Shown here in pieces: positions 1 to 11,319 of a DNA stretch of 64,000 nucleotides. The position numbers were made by a program, and so were the translations under genes. Under the pieces are notes generated by a model that saw only the letters and a list, made by a program, of their open reading frames with translations, was not told the origin of the DNA and did not search any database. The DNA is from Plazaster borealis (Eukaryota > Echinodermata > Asteroidea > Forcipulatida > Labidiasteridae), in NCBI GenBank assembly GCA_021014325.1, contig CM037459.1, forward strand, positions 11,379,501 to 11,443,500, in the 5' to 3' direction. Each line of letters starts with the position of its first letter. Position 1 is the stretch's first letter.

Positions 1-73
1 AGCTGATACTCGCACAGGTGACTTTTATTGTGTCTTTCTCTATAATTGTTCCTATAAATAAGCATGACACTGA

Positions 74-270
74 CAGAGCTGCCAACTCTTCCTGATTCTG
101 CACAAAGTTCCCTGAAAATAAACCAATCTTTCCATGTTCTGGTGAACAATTTTGACAATCTCCCTGATTATGGAAACGTTTTCCTCGTTATGTTGAATGT
201 AATTCTAAGTATCTCCCTGTTTGTTGTACGAAATCTCCCTGATTGCAAGATGCAAATGTTGGCAGCTCTG
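74..270. mobile_element. Short inverted-repeat element (MITE), family 'CAGAGCTGCCAAC'
   Basis: Ends are inverted: CAGAGCTGCCAAC at the left and GTTGGCAGCTCTG at the right, around an interior with several CTCCCTGATT motifs. A second copy is at 26423-26607. Lies upstream of the first ADIPOR exon seen. Confidence 0.7.
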
Positions 271-408
271 CATTGACAAAACCCCAAACGAAAACCCCAC
301 CTTTAAAATGAATGGTTACTTAATACTGGAAAATGCGATGGAGAGTAGGAGGGTTTCACTGTTGACGCAATAAAGCCGTCGTTAATGAGAACTGTGATTG
401 AATCGCAG

Positions 409-596
409 GTTGGATTACTCAGGCATATCTCTACTTATTGTGGGTTCCTTCATCCCCTGGCTCTACTTTGGATTCTACTGTAATGATGCACTGCGCTACT
501 TCTACATCTCTCTCATCGTGCTCTTGGGTTTTATCTGCATGGTCGTCGCTCTGAGGGACAAGTTCAGCCAAACCAAATACCGCGGTCTTCGAGCAG
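409..596 (+). CDS. ADIPOR: ADIPOR exon: helices 3-4
   Basis: Acceptor AG at 407-408 and donor GT at 597-598. The first base completes a codon from an exon outside the window and the last base starts the Gly codon finished by the next exon. Encodes LDYSGISLLIVGSFIPWLY and the following hydrophobic helix, ending in YRGLRA. Confidence 0.93.
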
Positions 597-3500
597 GTAG
601 GTTCCTCATTAAAAAACAAATCTGCGAGTCGACTTTCTTTTTACCATTGACTGGAATGTAAACTGGATCCACAGTGGAGCTCATAATACCACAACATTTG
701 GTGGTTACCAAGGCCTGAAAGTTAAAGGCACTGGACACTATTGGTAATTACTCAAAATAATTGTTAGCATAAAAACTTACTTGGTAACGATCAAGCTGTT
801 GATAGTATAAAACATTGTGAGAAACAGCTCCCTCTGAAGTAATGTCGTTTTTGAGAAAAAAAGTAATTTCTCAGTAAAATATTTGAATTCATTTTGAGAC
901 CTGAAGCGTGAGGTCTCGAAATCACATCTGAAAGCACACAACTTTGTGTGACATGGGTGTTTTTTCTTCCATTATTATCTCGCAACTTTGATGACCAATT
1001 GAGATCAAATTTTCACAGGTTTGTTATTTTGTGCATATGTTGAGATACACCAAGTGAGAAGACTCGTCTTTGACAATTACCAAAGGTGTCCAGTGTCTTT
1101 AAAGTTTGGGTGGCAAGTGAGTCTTTCCATAGGCCTATTAAATTTTAAAGGCAAAGTATACCTTTGGTTTTTGGAACCGTTTAAATTGTTTTAATCCTGT
1201 AGATATATACAATAAAACTAACCTGGTAAGATTTCATTCAAAAGGTGGTAGCATTCTTGAGATATTGCTGAAAATCTGGAGCGTTAAGGTCCACACAGGA
1301 AGAATAATCCGTAATTGAAAGACACAATCTGAGAAACGTTCATGCATAAAACGTTTCTCAGATTGAAATTTTGTTGAATCCCTTTCTTTAAAACCACATT
1401 CCTTAAAAGGGAATCGCTTCTCAAAATGTGATATATGGCAACAACTGCAGTGCTTCTTACCAAGTAAGTTTTTATGTTGATCAAGTTCTGGACTAATTAC
1501 CAAAGGTATACCCTGCCTTAAAATGGCACTGCAAAAACACCAGGGCTCTGTGGTAATTGTTTATGGAATATCAATTTTGTTTTTGTAAGAATCAATATAC
1601 CCCTTGCATATCACGTCACAAGCTCAAACAGCGCCCTCACTGATTTCAAAGGAAGACCTATCATTGGCTGAGAGTCCTGCGTGGCGCTTACGCGTTTGCA
1701 GGTTTCCATTGTTTGACCTCAGCGATGTTGGCCTGTGGAAGGGGTCTACATGTTTGTATTCCTATCCACTCGTTTCAAGGAACACACAGTGCAACTAAAT
1801 TAAGTACTCTATACTATTTATACATGAATATATCGCTGATATCAAAATATCGCAAAGTCCAATTTATTTGAAAATGTCAATATTAATGAATAATACTGAA
1901 AATTTATTTTAAAAGATTATCAAACAAGTTCTAAAGTCTCCATTTTACAATTTATACTTTGTTACATACTTGTTACATTTATTGTAAAATGAATTTCAAC
2001 GACCAATAAATTTGTGATCACGATGTACGTACACAATGCAACACAATGCCAGAGCGTGCCGACACACACATGAGGTCCCATTGTTTCAATAAATAGGCTA
2101 AATGTACTTAGCATGCTACTATACAGGCAAGAACAATGAAAGGAATATAAAAATATGATTTTATTTCTTTCTGGGTTTTTTTTTTTTTTTGGTGGGTTGA
2201 TTGCTCTAAGCCGAAATGCCGTCTTATACGCAATGGAGATACTTTCGTGCAGGGTCATTGTAAACAATTTTTAAAAAAAACCTCTTAATGTCGTTACTGA
2301 TTTTGTTATATCGGGTATACCCGATACTGAGTTTCTGATCGCTTACTAAACAAAACTGACATCGGCGGACCTTGGGGCGTTTGCTCGAGAAACATGTGGA
2401 AAACGGTTCATTTTTTGGGTGGTGACTTTGTGTACAGTTGTCGAAAACCAAAGTTTTGAATGTTGTATTGATTTCTCATTTGTCATGCAGGTTTATTTTT
2501 AGGTTTGGGTCTTAGTGCCATCATACCAGCGATGCACTTCCTTGCCATCAGCGGCATAGTGGAAGCATTTCAACATGCTGCCTTTGGATGGATCTTGGTC
2601 ATGGCTGGCCTGTACATTATGGGAGCAATAGTCTACGCTGTGCGTATCCCAGAACGATTCTTTCCTGGGAAGTGTGATATTTGGGTAAGTGTCTCTTTTT
2701 TCCAAACATGAAGGGCCAACCCTGAGATAAATAATGATAATAATATTGACTCTTATATTGCACAATTCCAAAGAATGATCATTGCGCTTCAAACATTATT
2801 ACCCCTGGTCACTGGGTCAAATTATTTCATTCCTTTAAACCATCTCAGAACCCTGGGGGGTATACAGCCTGTGCTGCCAAGTATATAGCGCACTAAGATA
2901 AATCAATCACAAGAACCATCTCTGCCCTCACAGGTACCCATTTACCCCTGGGTGATGAGAAGCAATTATAAATAAGTGTCTTGCTGAAGGACACAAGTGT
3001 CATGACCGGGATTCGAACCCACACCCTGATGGCTCAGCAACTAGAACTTGAGTCTGATGCACTAACTGCTCGGCCACGACACGCCAGATATTTACATGTT
3101 GTATACATTTTTGGTGAGCCAACCTGAATCTACATGTATATTGGGCTCAATTTCTCTGAACCTGAAGATTGTTCTTAAGATGAGTTGGCAATGGACAAGT
3201 CTTTATTTCTAAGAAAAACTAGATGTCACAATTGATGGGTATCTTATTCATCTCATTTTTAAAAAGATTTAGCTAAGATTTTAATGAAATGGTGCCCAGA
3301 ATCCAACAAGAAGTAGTAACTTATCCATGAAATATGTAGAATGCGGTAAAAATTACTAGTTATCTGGCACCAGAGCGATAAGCTACATATGCTTTTCAAG
3401 GAGGGATAATTATTTAATTAAAGACAAGAATTATTTGGTTATACCCATACACCGATGTCTATAAAGCTCTGTATACTTTCCTGAGTCCTATGGAATTTCC

Positions 3501-4539
3501 TGGGGTTTTGTTTCCTGGGAATAGATAGGTTGCAATATGATGTTTTGGAACAAAACAGTCATGCCCACATTTCGCAAAACTCAGTGAACTACGTGGCTGC
3601 GTTAATGATTTGAGCCCTTTACGTTCCTGCAATCCAAAATGCAATTTGCCGGTAAAGATGGCGTCTATTGTGAACTGTATTTGGCTCTGTATTTTGAAAG
3701 GGCCTTTGGAAATATAAAGATAACAACATTATAAACGGCACAAAACAAAATAAAACAAACAAAATAACCCATACAACTTTGGACTTTGTCAGCAATTATT
3801 GACTATATGTTTTACCAAAGAACAAAACCAAGACAGAGTACACAAAACAGAACACTAAACAGTAGTTAAACTCATTGAGAATTGACCTTCCTTTCATGTC
3901 CGTTGCAACGTCACAGCCCGAAATGTTGCCAAATTAAAAGCAGATAGCCACAGTTTGTTACAATGTTACATAAATATTAAAAAATACTGTTGAATTTGTT
4001 GGAAACAAAGTTACCAATCATGGGATGTATTTTGTTGAATTGAAGGTTTGCAGAAATGTTGAATTTGGTCACATCATCTGTTAAAGGCACTGAACACGTT
4101 TGGTAGTTGTCAAAGACCAGTGTTCTCACTTGGTGTATCCCAACATATGCATAAATTTCTTTCTTTCATCATTTTCTTGCAACTTCGATGACCAATGGAG
4201 CCCAAATTTTCACAGGCTTGTTATTTTATGTATTATGTTGGGATACACCTAGTGAGAACACTGGTCTTTGACAATAACCAAACGTGTTCAGTGCCTTTAA
4301 TGACTATGAGGTCCTAGGATTGTCAGTCCAGCCTTTTAAAGAAAAACTTCAGTCTGACATTGTATAATTTAGCCTCACTCCTTTTTTTGTTTGTATTTTC
4401 ACAGTTCCACAGCCACCAGTTTTTCCATGTGCTTGTGGTGGCCGCAGCCTTCTGTCACTACCATGGCCTGAATCTAATGGTTAATTACCGAGAGCACATC
4501 GGACAATGCGCTGCTGAAATCCTGGACGAGGAGGTGTGA
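409..4539 (+). CDS. ADIPOR: Adiponectin receptor (ADIPOR1/2, PAQR family), last three coding exons
   Basis: Exons 409-596, 2491-2684 and 4405-4539 join in phase into 171 C-terminal residues (including one codon split across the first junction) and end in TGA. The family are seven-helix membrane proteins with a cytosolic N-terminus and a Zn-dependent ceramidase-like site; in vertebrates they bind adiponectin. The fragment covers helices 3 to 7. Signatures seen: LDYSG, with the Asp matching human ADIPOR1 D208; RIPERFFPGK; and SHQFFHVLVVAAAF, whose two His match Zn ligands H337 and H341. The third Zn ligand (H191 in human) must lie in an exon left of the window. The C-terminal tail after helix 7 differs from human. 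I cannot tell receptor 1 from 2; an invertebrate may have one ancestral gene. No poly(A) site was identified with confidence. Confidence 0.95.
723..1101 (-). mobile_element. Family-1 MITE (~370 bp), copy 1, ADIPOR intron
   Basis: Starts AAAGGCACTGGACAC and ends GTGTCCAGTGTCTTT, inverted ends with TTAA-like borders. Shares the interior of the window's commonest repeat (TTGGTAACGA, AGCTGTTGATAGTATAAAAC, TTTTCACAGG). This copy is more diverged than most. Strand is given relative to copies 5-8, taken as plus. Confidence 0.85.
1147..1520. mobile_element. MITE related to families 1 and I, ADIPOR intron
   Basis: Inverted ends AAAGGCAAAGTATACCTTTGG and CCAAAGGTATACCCTGCCTT. An internal stem (GAGAAACGTT ... 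AACGTTTCTC, about 1331-1361) resembles one in the element at 33077-33529, so they belong to one superfamily. Confidence 0.75.
2491..2684 (+). CDS. ADIPOR: ADIPOR exon: helices 5-6
   Basis: Acceptor is TGTCATGCAG, donor is GTAAGT. The first two bases finish a Gly codon, giving GLFLGLGLSAIIPAMHF, a second hydrophobic helix, and the family signature RIPERFFPGK just before the donor. Confidence 0.95.
2731..3087 (-). mobile_element. tRNA-derived SINE, ADIPOR intron
   Basis: Read on the minus strand it begins with a tRNA-like head (TGGCGTGTCGTGGCCGAGC, then B-box GGGTTCGAATCCC), continues ACACTTGTGTCCTTCAGCAA, and ends in an ATT-rich tail near 2731-2745. The body differs from the copies at 42912-43297 and 50746-51137, pointing to a subfamily. 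Confidence 0.8.
4083..4298. mobile_element. Internally deleted family-1 MITE, copy 2, ADIPOR intron
   Basis: Keeps both inverted ends (AAAGGCACTGAACACGTTTGG ... CAAACGTGTTCAGTGCCTTT), but the roughly 150-bp centre of full copies is missing and the two arms are nearly palindromic. TTAA is present at both borders. Confidence 0.8.
4405..4539 (+). CDS. ADIPOR: ADIPOR last exon: helix 7, Zn-ligand histidines, stop
   Basis: Acceptor TTTTCACAG, phase 0, 44 residues and TGA at 4537-4539. Starts FHSHQFFHVLVVAAAF; the His in SHQ and the His four residues later are the Zn ligands of the family. The tail ends ILDEEV. Confidence 0.95.
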   Translation, partial: FHSHQFFHVLVVAAAFCHYHGLNLMVNYREHIGQCAAEILDEEV

Positions 4540-4856
4540 GTTGCTTTCACGGATTAATCTAAATCAAAAACGGAAAACTACAAAAATCACTATTTTTAGA
4601 AGAGATGTTTTAAAAGTAAAGCATTTAGTAAGTTCTATGTGGTGTGATTGTACGGGAGAAAGATAATCGCAGATATATATATATTACTATGTATGATTTG
4701 GTTTAGATTTGCCCAAAACGTAAATCACTTCCCATGGTAAATAATTTCAATCCATTAACCCTTTTACAGTCTAGGTAGTTTTGCTAGAATTTTTTGGGGC
4801 CTACCGGCCCCAGTCCTTGTGAATCCTTTACTCTGGCAATTGGGAAGAATTTGGCC

Positions 4857-5081
4857 TCTAAGGGCCATGTCACACGAGGCAATTTACAGGCAACCAGTTC
4901 CAGGCAATCTCCAAGAAGAGAATCCATTCACATTTGAAATGTTCGCATGTTATTCTATATGATCGTAAAACACTGTTTGAAAAATTACTCATGTGCTACC
5001 AAAGTGGTCATGTAGCATGCACTGCAGTTGGTTGCCTCCAAGTTGCCTGTAAAACTTGCCTTGTGTGACAAGACCCTAAGG
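4857..5081. mobile_element. MITE, family 'CTAAGGGCCATGTCACAC'
   Basis: Ends CTAAGGGCCATGTCACACG and TGTGTGACAAGACCCTAAG are inverted, with inner arms around ATTTACAGGCAACC / TTGCCTGTAAAACT. A second copy (44318-44523) is in the LONP1 3' flank. Confidence 0.75.
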
Positions 5082-5249
5082 CCTAAGCCCCTCCCAACAT
5101 ATATGCACATGTAGCAACTGCGTAACAATGGGCAACCCGTATTGGTAACACAAATCACACTCGCGTCTCCATTCTGGAAAGCATCATGACACAATGCACA
5201 ATGCAGCAATCGAAAGGGTAGCAGCTTGGTAACATTTTGTAATATGATT

Positions 5250-5465
5250 TTAAGGTAACTTGGGGTTGAACAAAGAAAAATTGATTAGAGCGGTACTTGA
5301 ACCTGCGACCTCTGGATTAACGTGCCGGCGCTCTACCAACTGAGCTTTCTAGCCCTACATGTACATGTATGTTGGCGGTCTCCTTATTTTGCCAATATCT
5401 TTAATTGAGGGTGCCAGTCAGAAGCCATTCAACCTAGGTAACTGTCGTATAGCCAGGGATCACAC
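5250..5465 (-). mobile_element. tRNA-derived SINE, second type
   Basis: Minus strand carries a tRNA-like head: GGGCTAGAAAGCTCAGTTGG, TAGAGCGCCGGCACGTTAAT, GAGGTCGCAGGTTCAAG. It is followed by a tail shared with 55480-55800 and 59500-59625 (TTTGTTCAACCCCAA). Arm pairing is imperfect, so this is a SINE rather than a working tRNA gene. Confidence 0.7.
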
Positions 5466-5747
5466 CAAACATGCCCAAGTTTATGATACATTATGTACAA
5501 CCTGTTTTTGTGTACAAAACGTATGGGGATGTTGCCAGAATAATGAACAAAGTAAACAAACAAGTCCAAACAAATTGAAGAATAAAGATAGTTCCTCAAT
5601 GCACTGTATTGAAATTGCACATGATACTTGATGTCGTAGGCAGCTTGTCCGACTTGCACGCACACACACACAAACATACTTGGTCTGTAGATGTTGGGGA
5701 CCAGATAGGGCCAGTTTCCCCTCAAGAGTAGACTACAAAGTACGTGT

Positions 5748-6075
5748 GTCACCTTGTTTTCAAAATAGTGACCTTGTGTATTCCAGGACCTTTCCTGGCA
5801 GGCAAGATGCTGCACCGGTGATTTAGGAAAATGTGTTTCGATTGCAACTGGATTTAAAGTTTTCTAAAAACAACAGCTTGCCAAGTTTTTCATGAAAAAG
5901 TATACCCTTTTCTTCAGTATCAGAAGTTGAAAAAGATTGTACACTCCAATCTCCATCTGTGATGTACAAGTTTTTTTTTTTTCACTTGAGCTGTGAATTG
6001 TGCTGCAGGAAGTCCATGGTCTGTGGCTCTTTTGTAACCAGGCGATGTCATCAAGCAGGCTACATGTACTATCCA
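5748..6075. repeat. Dispersed repeat, family G
   Basis: Contains GTATTCCAGGACCTTTCCTGGC, AGGCAAGATGCTGCA and, at the other side, GCTGCAGGAAGTCCATGG and TGGCTCTTTTGTAACC. The same modules recur at about 13596-13945, 25970-26330 and 28200-28720. No coding capacity seen. Confidence 0.6.
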
Positions 6076-6302
6076 AGAGTTTCAAAATCCCGCAGCACAG
6101 CACCAACTGGGCTCAAACTGGTGGTTTAGACATTGGATATTAATTTTTCCTTTTTGGCTTTTATGAAACCAACACTCTTACAGACCCTGTCCCCTTGTTT
6201 AGAAAATGAGCAACCCTGCACATTCCAGGGCATTTCCTGGCAGGCAAGTTACTATACCAGATGAATATGGTTTTTTTTATGATGGACACAAGTGTTACGA
6301 CC

Positions 6303-6578
6303 GGGGCCCAATTTCATAGAGCTGCTTAACGGCTGATTTGTGCATACTGAGTGAGTTTCCATTTCATAGCGCTGCTAACCGTAAGCACATGAAAAGGCAT
6401 GCTAACCTTCCGGTGCTTACTGTATGAAAATGAATGACGTAACAATGCAAAACCATGGTGAACGCGCAAGATGGCCGCTTAAATTTCTGTGAAATACGCT
6501 TATGAACAAGCCAATTTTTTCTGCTACGTTAGCACGAAAATTCGCTTACCGTTAAGCAGCGCTATGAAATTGGGCCGG
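6303..6578. mobile_element. MITE family B ('CCCAATTTCATAG') inserted in a SINE fragment
   Basis: Inverted ends CCCAATTTCATAGAGCTGC and GCAGCGCTATGAAATTGGG. The flanks are two halves of the tRNA-type SINE (ACACAAGTGTTACGACC to the left; ACTCAAACCC, then CAGAAACACCAGAGCTTGAG to the right), so it jumped into an existing SINE. CCGGGG on both sides could be the target duplication, but GC-rich ends leave this uncertain. Confidence 0.75.
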
Positions 6579-7184
6579 GGACTCAAACCCACCTACTGCT
6601 GATCAGAAACACCAGAGCTTGAGTCCAATACCATTACCATTGGTTAAGTTGACACTGTATGCACTCAAACACACAAACACAAGCATACTAAAAAAAGAAA
6701 TTAGATGCTTGTTTTTGTGCATGTACATGTGTGTACATACATGTACATTCACATGAATCCAAACCATTCTTGGTGGCATTTGTCACCATGTTAACAAGCT
6801 TTTAATTACCTATTTACTTAAAAGAGATAGCTTCAAAGCATTCTTAAATCATACACTGTACATGTACAGTACTTTGTTTAAGAACTAAAAAAAAGTTACA
6901 TTATTCTCCTTCCAGTAGTTTTGTACATACACGTATAACATTTTCAGTTCCGATTTTCACTGTGAAGCGATAAACTCAGGTTTAAGGAGGTTCGTCAATG
7001 ATCTAGAAATGAGTTTTCCCACCCTCTGTTACATGTATACAATTTACATGTACAGTCATGACAGTATCAGGTTTGTTTGAAGTATACTAAATTTTGTATT
7101 TAATGGGTTTTTTAAGAACTACTGATTGTTTATTACATAGGGTTTGCCGAACATAAAATAGTTTAACTGTATTTACTATACCTC

Positions 7185-8520
7185 ATACATATTTATGATT
7201 GAGAGCCAAAAATTGTCACTTCTCCTTTTACCATCATGTGCTAGATAATATTTTTGCTGTTAACCAAGCGTGGGCGCCAGTATTTATGCTTAGGGTAACA
7301 TAGACTACTTCGCAAATACTCCGTGCGCATGCGTTAGCCGTGGAATGAGGTGCATGCTGGTCTAGTTAGCGATCAAATGTGTTGCTTACTAGACCAGCAT
7401 GCACCTCATTCCACGGCAAATGAGCGCGTACTGAGTATTTGCGAAGAAGTCTATGCATGCGTAGTAGACTGTCCCATGTGCAACAGTCTACTACGCAATG
7501 CATACACTTTACGAAGCAATAATGGAACTGACGCATGGTGTAGTACGGGATATGCGCATACATCGCTAGCTACGTACACATGAAAGGATGGTGGCAAATG
7601 TCAGTTTCTTGCGTTTTCCTGAGCTCAATGTAGCCGAACAAGAGAAGTACATGTATGAGGTATACATGTAGCAAAACAAATATAACATGGTTTATTCCAG
7701 GTAGACAGTCGATATTAGCTGGACTGTTCACCCTTAAACCATATTTGAATGTCACGTCTAAGCAAGCACTGTACAATATTTCACTTTGAGAACATGCGAT
7801 TCGATTTGACGTGTATTATAGTTTATACCATACACCTTTCACCCCCAGCTTTGGCGGTTGATGTTGCACGTGATATGTGTCGTAGCAATGTTAATAGGTC
7901 TTCCCAAGGTTTATAGACAACTGCCCATTTTTTTGTGGAAGTTGGAGTGCATACATACAGAAGTTTAATTTAAAAAATACACTGTTGAATTTTTGGAAAA
8001 GTAATTTCATTCCAAACCTCTTGATTTAAACCTGTCGAACAACCAGTAAAATTTCCATCAAATTTGGGGAACATTTTTTGAAAGAAAAACAGTGAACAAC
8101 AATTGGCAGGAATTTAGTGCAAAAATCAAATTTAATTTTGATTGATTTTTTGTTCACACCGTCTCCTGACAAGGACTAGACGATGACTAGGGCAGGCCAG
8201 TCGAATTGTTGAGACCAATTTTTTTTAAGTCACTCCGCGGCAGTGAAGTTAATAAAGAGAAGTTCCCTCGATCCACTAAGCGAAAGTAGTAGTCCCGGCC
8301 GCGAAATTTTTTTCCCAAACAGGTTTGCTATGATGACCTTTTTTTGTTATGATTTTGATTTTTTTTTTTGATCGGAATGTGGATGTTGGAAAGAAATAAA
8401 ATATATAAAAAAGGTAAATAAAAAAAAAGTTTGGGAATTTTTTTTTTGCGTCCCGGCCGATTTCCTACCTCCCCAGGTAGTACTTAATAAGCAGGACAGT
8501 CCTTTTCAGAACTAGGTACA
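7185..8520 (-). repeat. Family-E long repeat containing a strong hairpin
   Basis: Several blocks match, inverted, the insertion at 62158-63100 (for example TAGTAGTCCCGG, AGTGAAGTTAATAAAGAGAAG, TACCATCATGTGCTAG). The hairpin at 7338-7425 has perfect arms of about 30 nt reading CCGTGGAATGAGGTGCATGC in the left arm. A smaller nested stem is at 7461-7494 (GTAGTAGACTGT ... ACAGTCTACTAC). Borders are approximate. Confidence 0.55.
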
Positions 8521-8639
8521 GTATGTCTCCCACGGCAGTATGGGTATAAATAGGTACCTGCGAGGGTAGAGGTTGATAGTGTGTTTGAAAAAGCTTTCGG
8601 AGCGCCACGGCAGCTCGGGGCTGTATACTTCCCGGAGAT

Positions 8640-8745
8640 GCTGAGAAAGATTAAAGGAATGTTATTGGCCCAATGACCAGGGCACTAATGTAAAGCGCAT
8701 TGATACGTTCTTGTAAAATGCGCTATATAAAAACTAGTTATTATT
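8640..8745 (+). repeat. SINE 3' tail fragment
   Basis: TAAAGCGCATTGATACGTTC, AATGCGCTATATAAAAACTA and a TTATTATT tail. A similar tail ends the fragment at 59630-59695. Confidence 0.6.
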
Positions 8746-10644
8746 AGAATAAATAAGCAAGACAAGTTCTCAAAGAAATATCTAAATAAAGTTTATAAAC
8801 AATGTTTCAGATGTTTCAAATGTTTCTACTCCAAGGAAGTAGAATAAATAAGCAAGACAAGTTCTCAAAGAACTATCTTAATAAAGTTTATAAACAATGT
8901 TTCAGATTGAAAAACAAAAAAATAAATTTCTTGCTCATCACTTCACATGCTCCATGCATTTATGTGTTCATTGTTTAGATGCATCGATGCAGCATTGGCT
9001 GGGTGGCAAAGTGCCTTTTATTTAAACTGTATGATATGGCATCGATAAACCACTCAATATAAGAGACAATAGTTTTGTATTAACTCAGATAAAATTCGGA
9101 TCATTATTGGGTAGATTATATAATTGGGTAAAACTTATTTATGTGTAACTTACATATAATTACATAACAGAGCTTTTCCTTGGGTTTCATGATCAAAGCA
9201 CGGTGACACAGTAGACAAGGGGCAATTTTATCAAGCTGTTAATGTTAAGCGCAAACATTGGCTAAAAGAACAGATGTGTTTAGCAATAATGGGGAACCAG
9301 CCAAAAATGTCATATAATGTACATTGCCCATGAGTAGGATCTGCTAATATTTTGCTCAGCAGAAGCAATTGCTAAAGTGAAAGTATTTATACATGCATTG
9401 AGTTTGGGAAAATTAATCCCCATACTCCATTATTTTTTCAATAAACACAGCTGCAACTGTGGGGGTTTTTTCTTCAGGAATTTTGTGCAAAGTTATATCG
9501 GGCTTATTTTGATTGCAGCAATCAAAATAAGTTATGGGGATTTATGGGGTCTTCAAAATATGCAAAATATTCAATCATCATTGAGCTTTGAGATTGAAAC
9601 TAATCATTTAATCTTCTTTTTTGTTTTTCTTGAAGCACTTTTTTTTCTGCATAACAGCTTTTTGAAATTGGTGGCTTTCAAAAAACATCACACAATGGGA
9701 CCAACACCTTTTTCACCTGTCCAAAGGTCTTTTACACCCATAGGCCCCCAGAGTTGATATTGAGAGAGTTGCGACAACTTGCGATTAAAAGCCATTTTGT
9801 GTCAACAAAAATGCATGGGCGAACACAGGGTGCCAGACTAGACTGCACATTGGGTTGAGCTGCATTTGGACCGAAAATGGCTTCCAGCAACCTCGTGACC
9901 AAAGAAAACTGGTCCCTCTATGTCAAACTCTCTCAATACACAGTTCTGATAGGCCCTTGACTAGCCACCTAACCATGCCTACAGTGCATGTTCATGTGAC
10001 AACTACAGTCAGTGGGCCTTCAACAATAGACCTTTATCATGGTGCGGCCATCTTGTTTTTCTCCCATTCAAAACAATGAAACCAAACTGAGGCTGGAAGG
10101 AGAAATAGTCTGGTTACTTTGTGTACAAGGAATATTAGCATTCATAACTTGTATTGGATACAAGGAACAGGACCAAGATGGTTGCAGCATGATAATGATC
10201 TATTGTGCCTCTATTGAAGCAAATTAATATCGTTGGATTTATATTTATTGGTTTATTTCATAAAAACATTTAAAAGGAATAAACAGTATGACAACCGATA
10301 GGGTTGAATTGCACTAGAACATGTACAATATAAAAATTTCTTAAAAAGTAGCTTAAAGGTTAAACAGTTTAAACACACAATAGGTAATGAGCAAGTATTA
10401 AAAACAATCAAAGCAACAAACAATCAACCAGCACTTTAACCAAAAAGAAAGAGACTTAACAAAAATAAACGCAATCTAAGGGACACATTGTGGATAGAAA
10501 AGCCAGCATTAAAATCCATTTGTTGATGTCTTCGTTAGAAACCATATACTGCATGTACATTAACGTACATATTAATGTACGTTTGGGTTGATTGACACTT
10601 TAGTGTAGTTTCCCCCCAGTAGTAAATCTACATTATATGTTATT

Positions 10645-11015
10645 AAAGGTATCGTACACGTTTGGTAATGACTCAAAACAAATATTAGCATAAAAAAGTT
10701 ACTTGGTAACAAGCAACGGAGAGCTGTTGATAGTATAAAACATTGTAGGAAACGACTCCCTCTGAAGTAACATAGTTTTTGAGAAAGAGGTAATTTCTCA
10801 CTAAAATAATAAAAACTTTGTGCAAGAAGTTTGTATTCCTATCTGAAAGCACACACATTTGTACAACAAGGGTGTTTTTTCTTTCATCATTTTCTTGCAA
10901 CTTCGATGACCAGTTGAGCCCAAATTTTCACAGGCTTGTTATTTTATGCATATGTTGGGATACACCATGTGAGAACACTGGTCTTTGACAATTTCCAAAC
11001 GTGTAGAGTGCCTTT
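10645..11015 (-). mobile_element. Family-1 MITE, copy 3
   Basis: Starts AAAGGTATCGTACACGTTTGG and ends GTGTAGAGTGCCTTT with TTAA at both borders. Full-length interior. Confidence 0.88.
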
Positions 11016-11214
11016 AAACTGTGTCAGTAAGTTTTTTTTCTCATTTTGATTCTGGTCTTGTAAACAAAATTCTGGTATAGTAAATATTTTGAGCTACAAG
11101 TCTTGTGGACCCCCCCCCCCCAATTGAGCCCTTTGTAGGAATGGTTTAGTTTTTCCCACAACACAGTATTTGTGTTAGATTTTAACACATAAATCAATTA
11201 TTTGTTTCTTGTTG

Positions 11215-11279
11215 TTTTCTTTATTTCTATAAAGCGCTATAGACTTTGCAGCGATATGCGCTATAAAAAAAACGGTTTG

Positions 11280-11318
<39 letters not shown>
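11215..11318 (+). repeat. SINE tail with (TTA)n microsatellite
   Basis: TATAAAGCGCTATAGACTTT followed by GCGATATGCGCTATAAA and an uninterrupted TTA repeat at about 11283-11318. Confidence 0.65.
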
Positions 11319-11319
11319 G

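Larger units (their letters stand above)
5082..10644. other. Intergenic region without supported protein gene
   Basis: Apart from the repeats listed (5250-5465, 5748-6075, 6303-6578, 7185-8520, 8640-8745), I see AT-rich single-copy-looking sequence. 8750-10640 has no recognisable gene or repeat; a 126-codon frame at 9377-9754 is low-complexity, lacks neighbours in frame and matches no family I know. Confidence 0.5.

Noticed and set aside
5282..5363. Functional tRNA gene on the minus strand
   Set aside because: A- and B-box-like motifs are present, but stems are imperfect and the unit is followed by a shared SINE tail.
9377..9757. 126-codon Phe-rich frame
   Set aside because: AT-rich low-complexity composition, no neighbours in frame, no family recognised.
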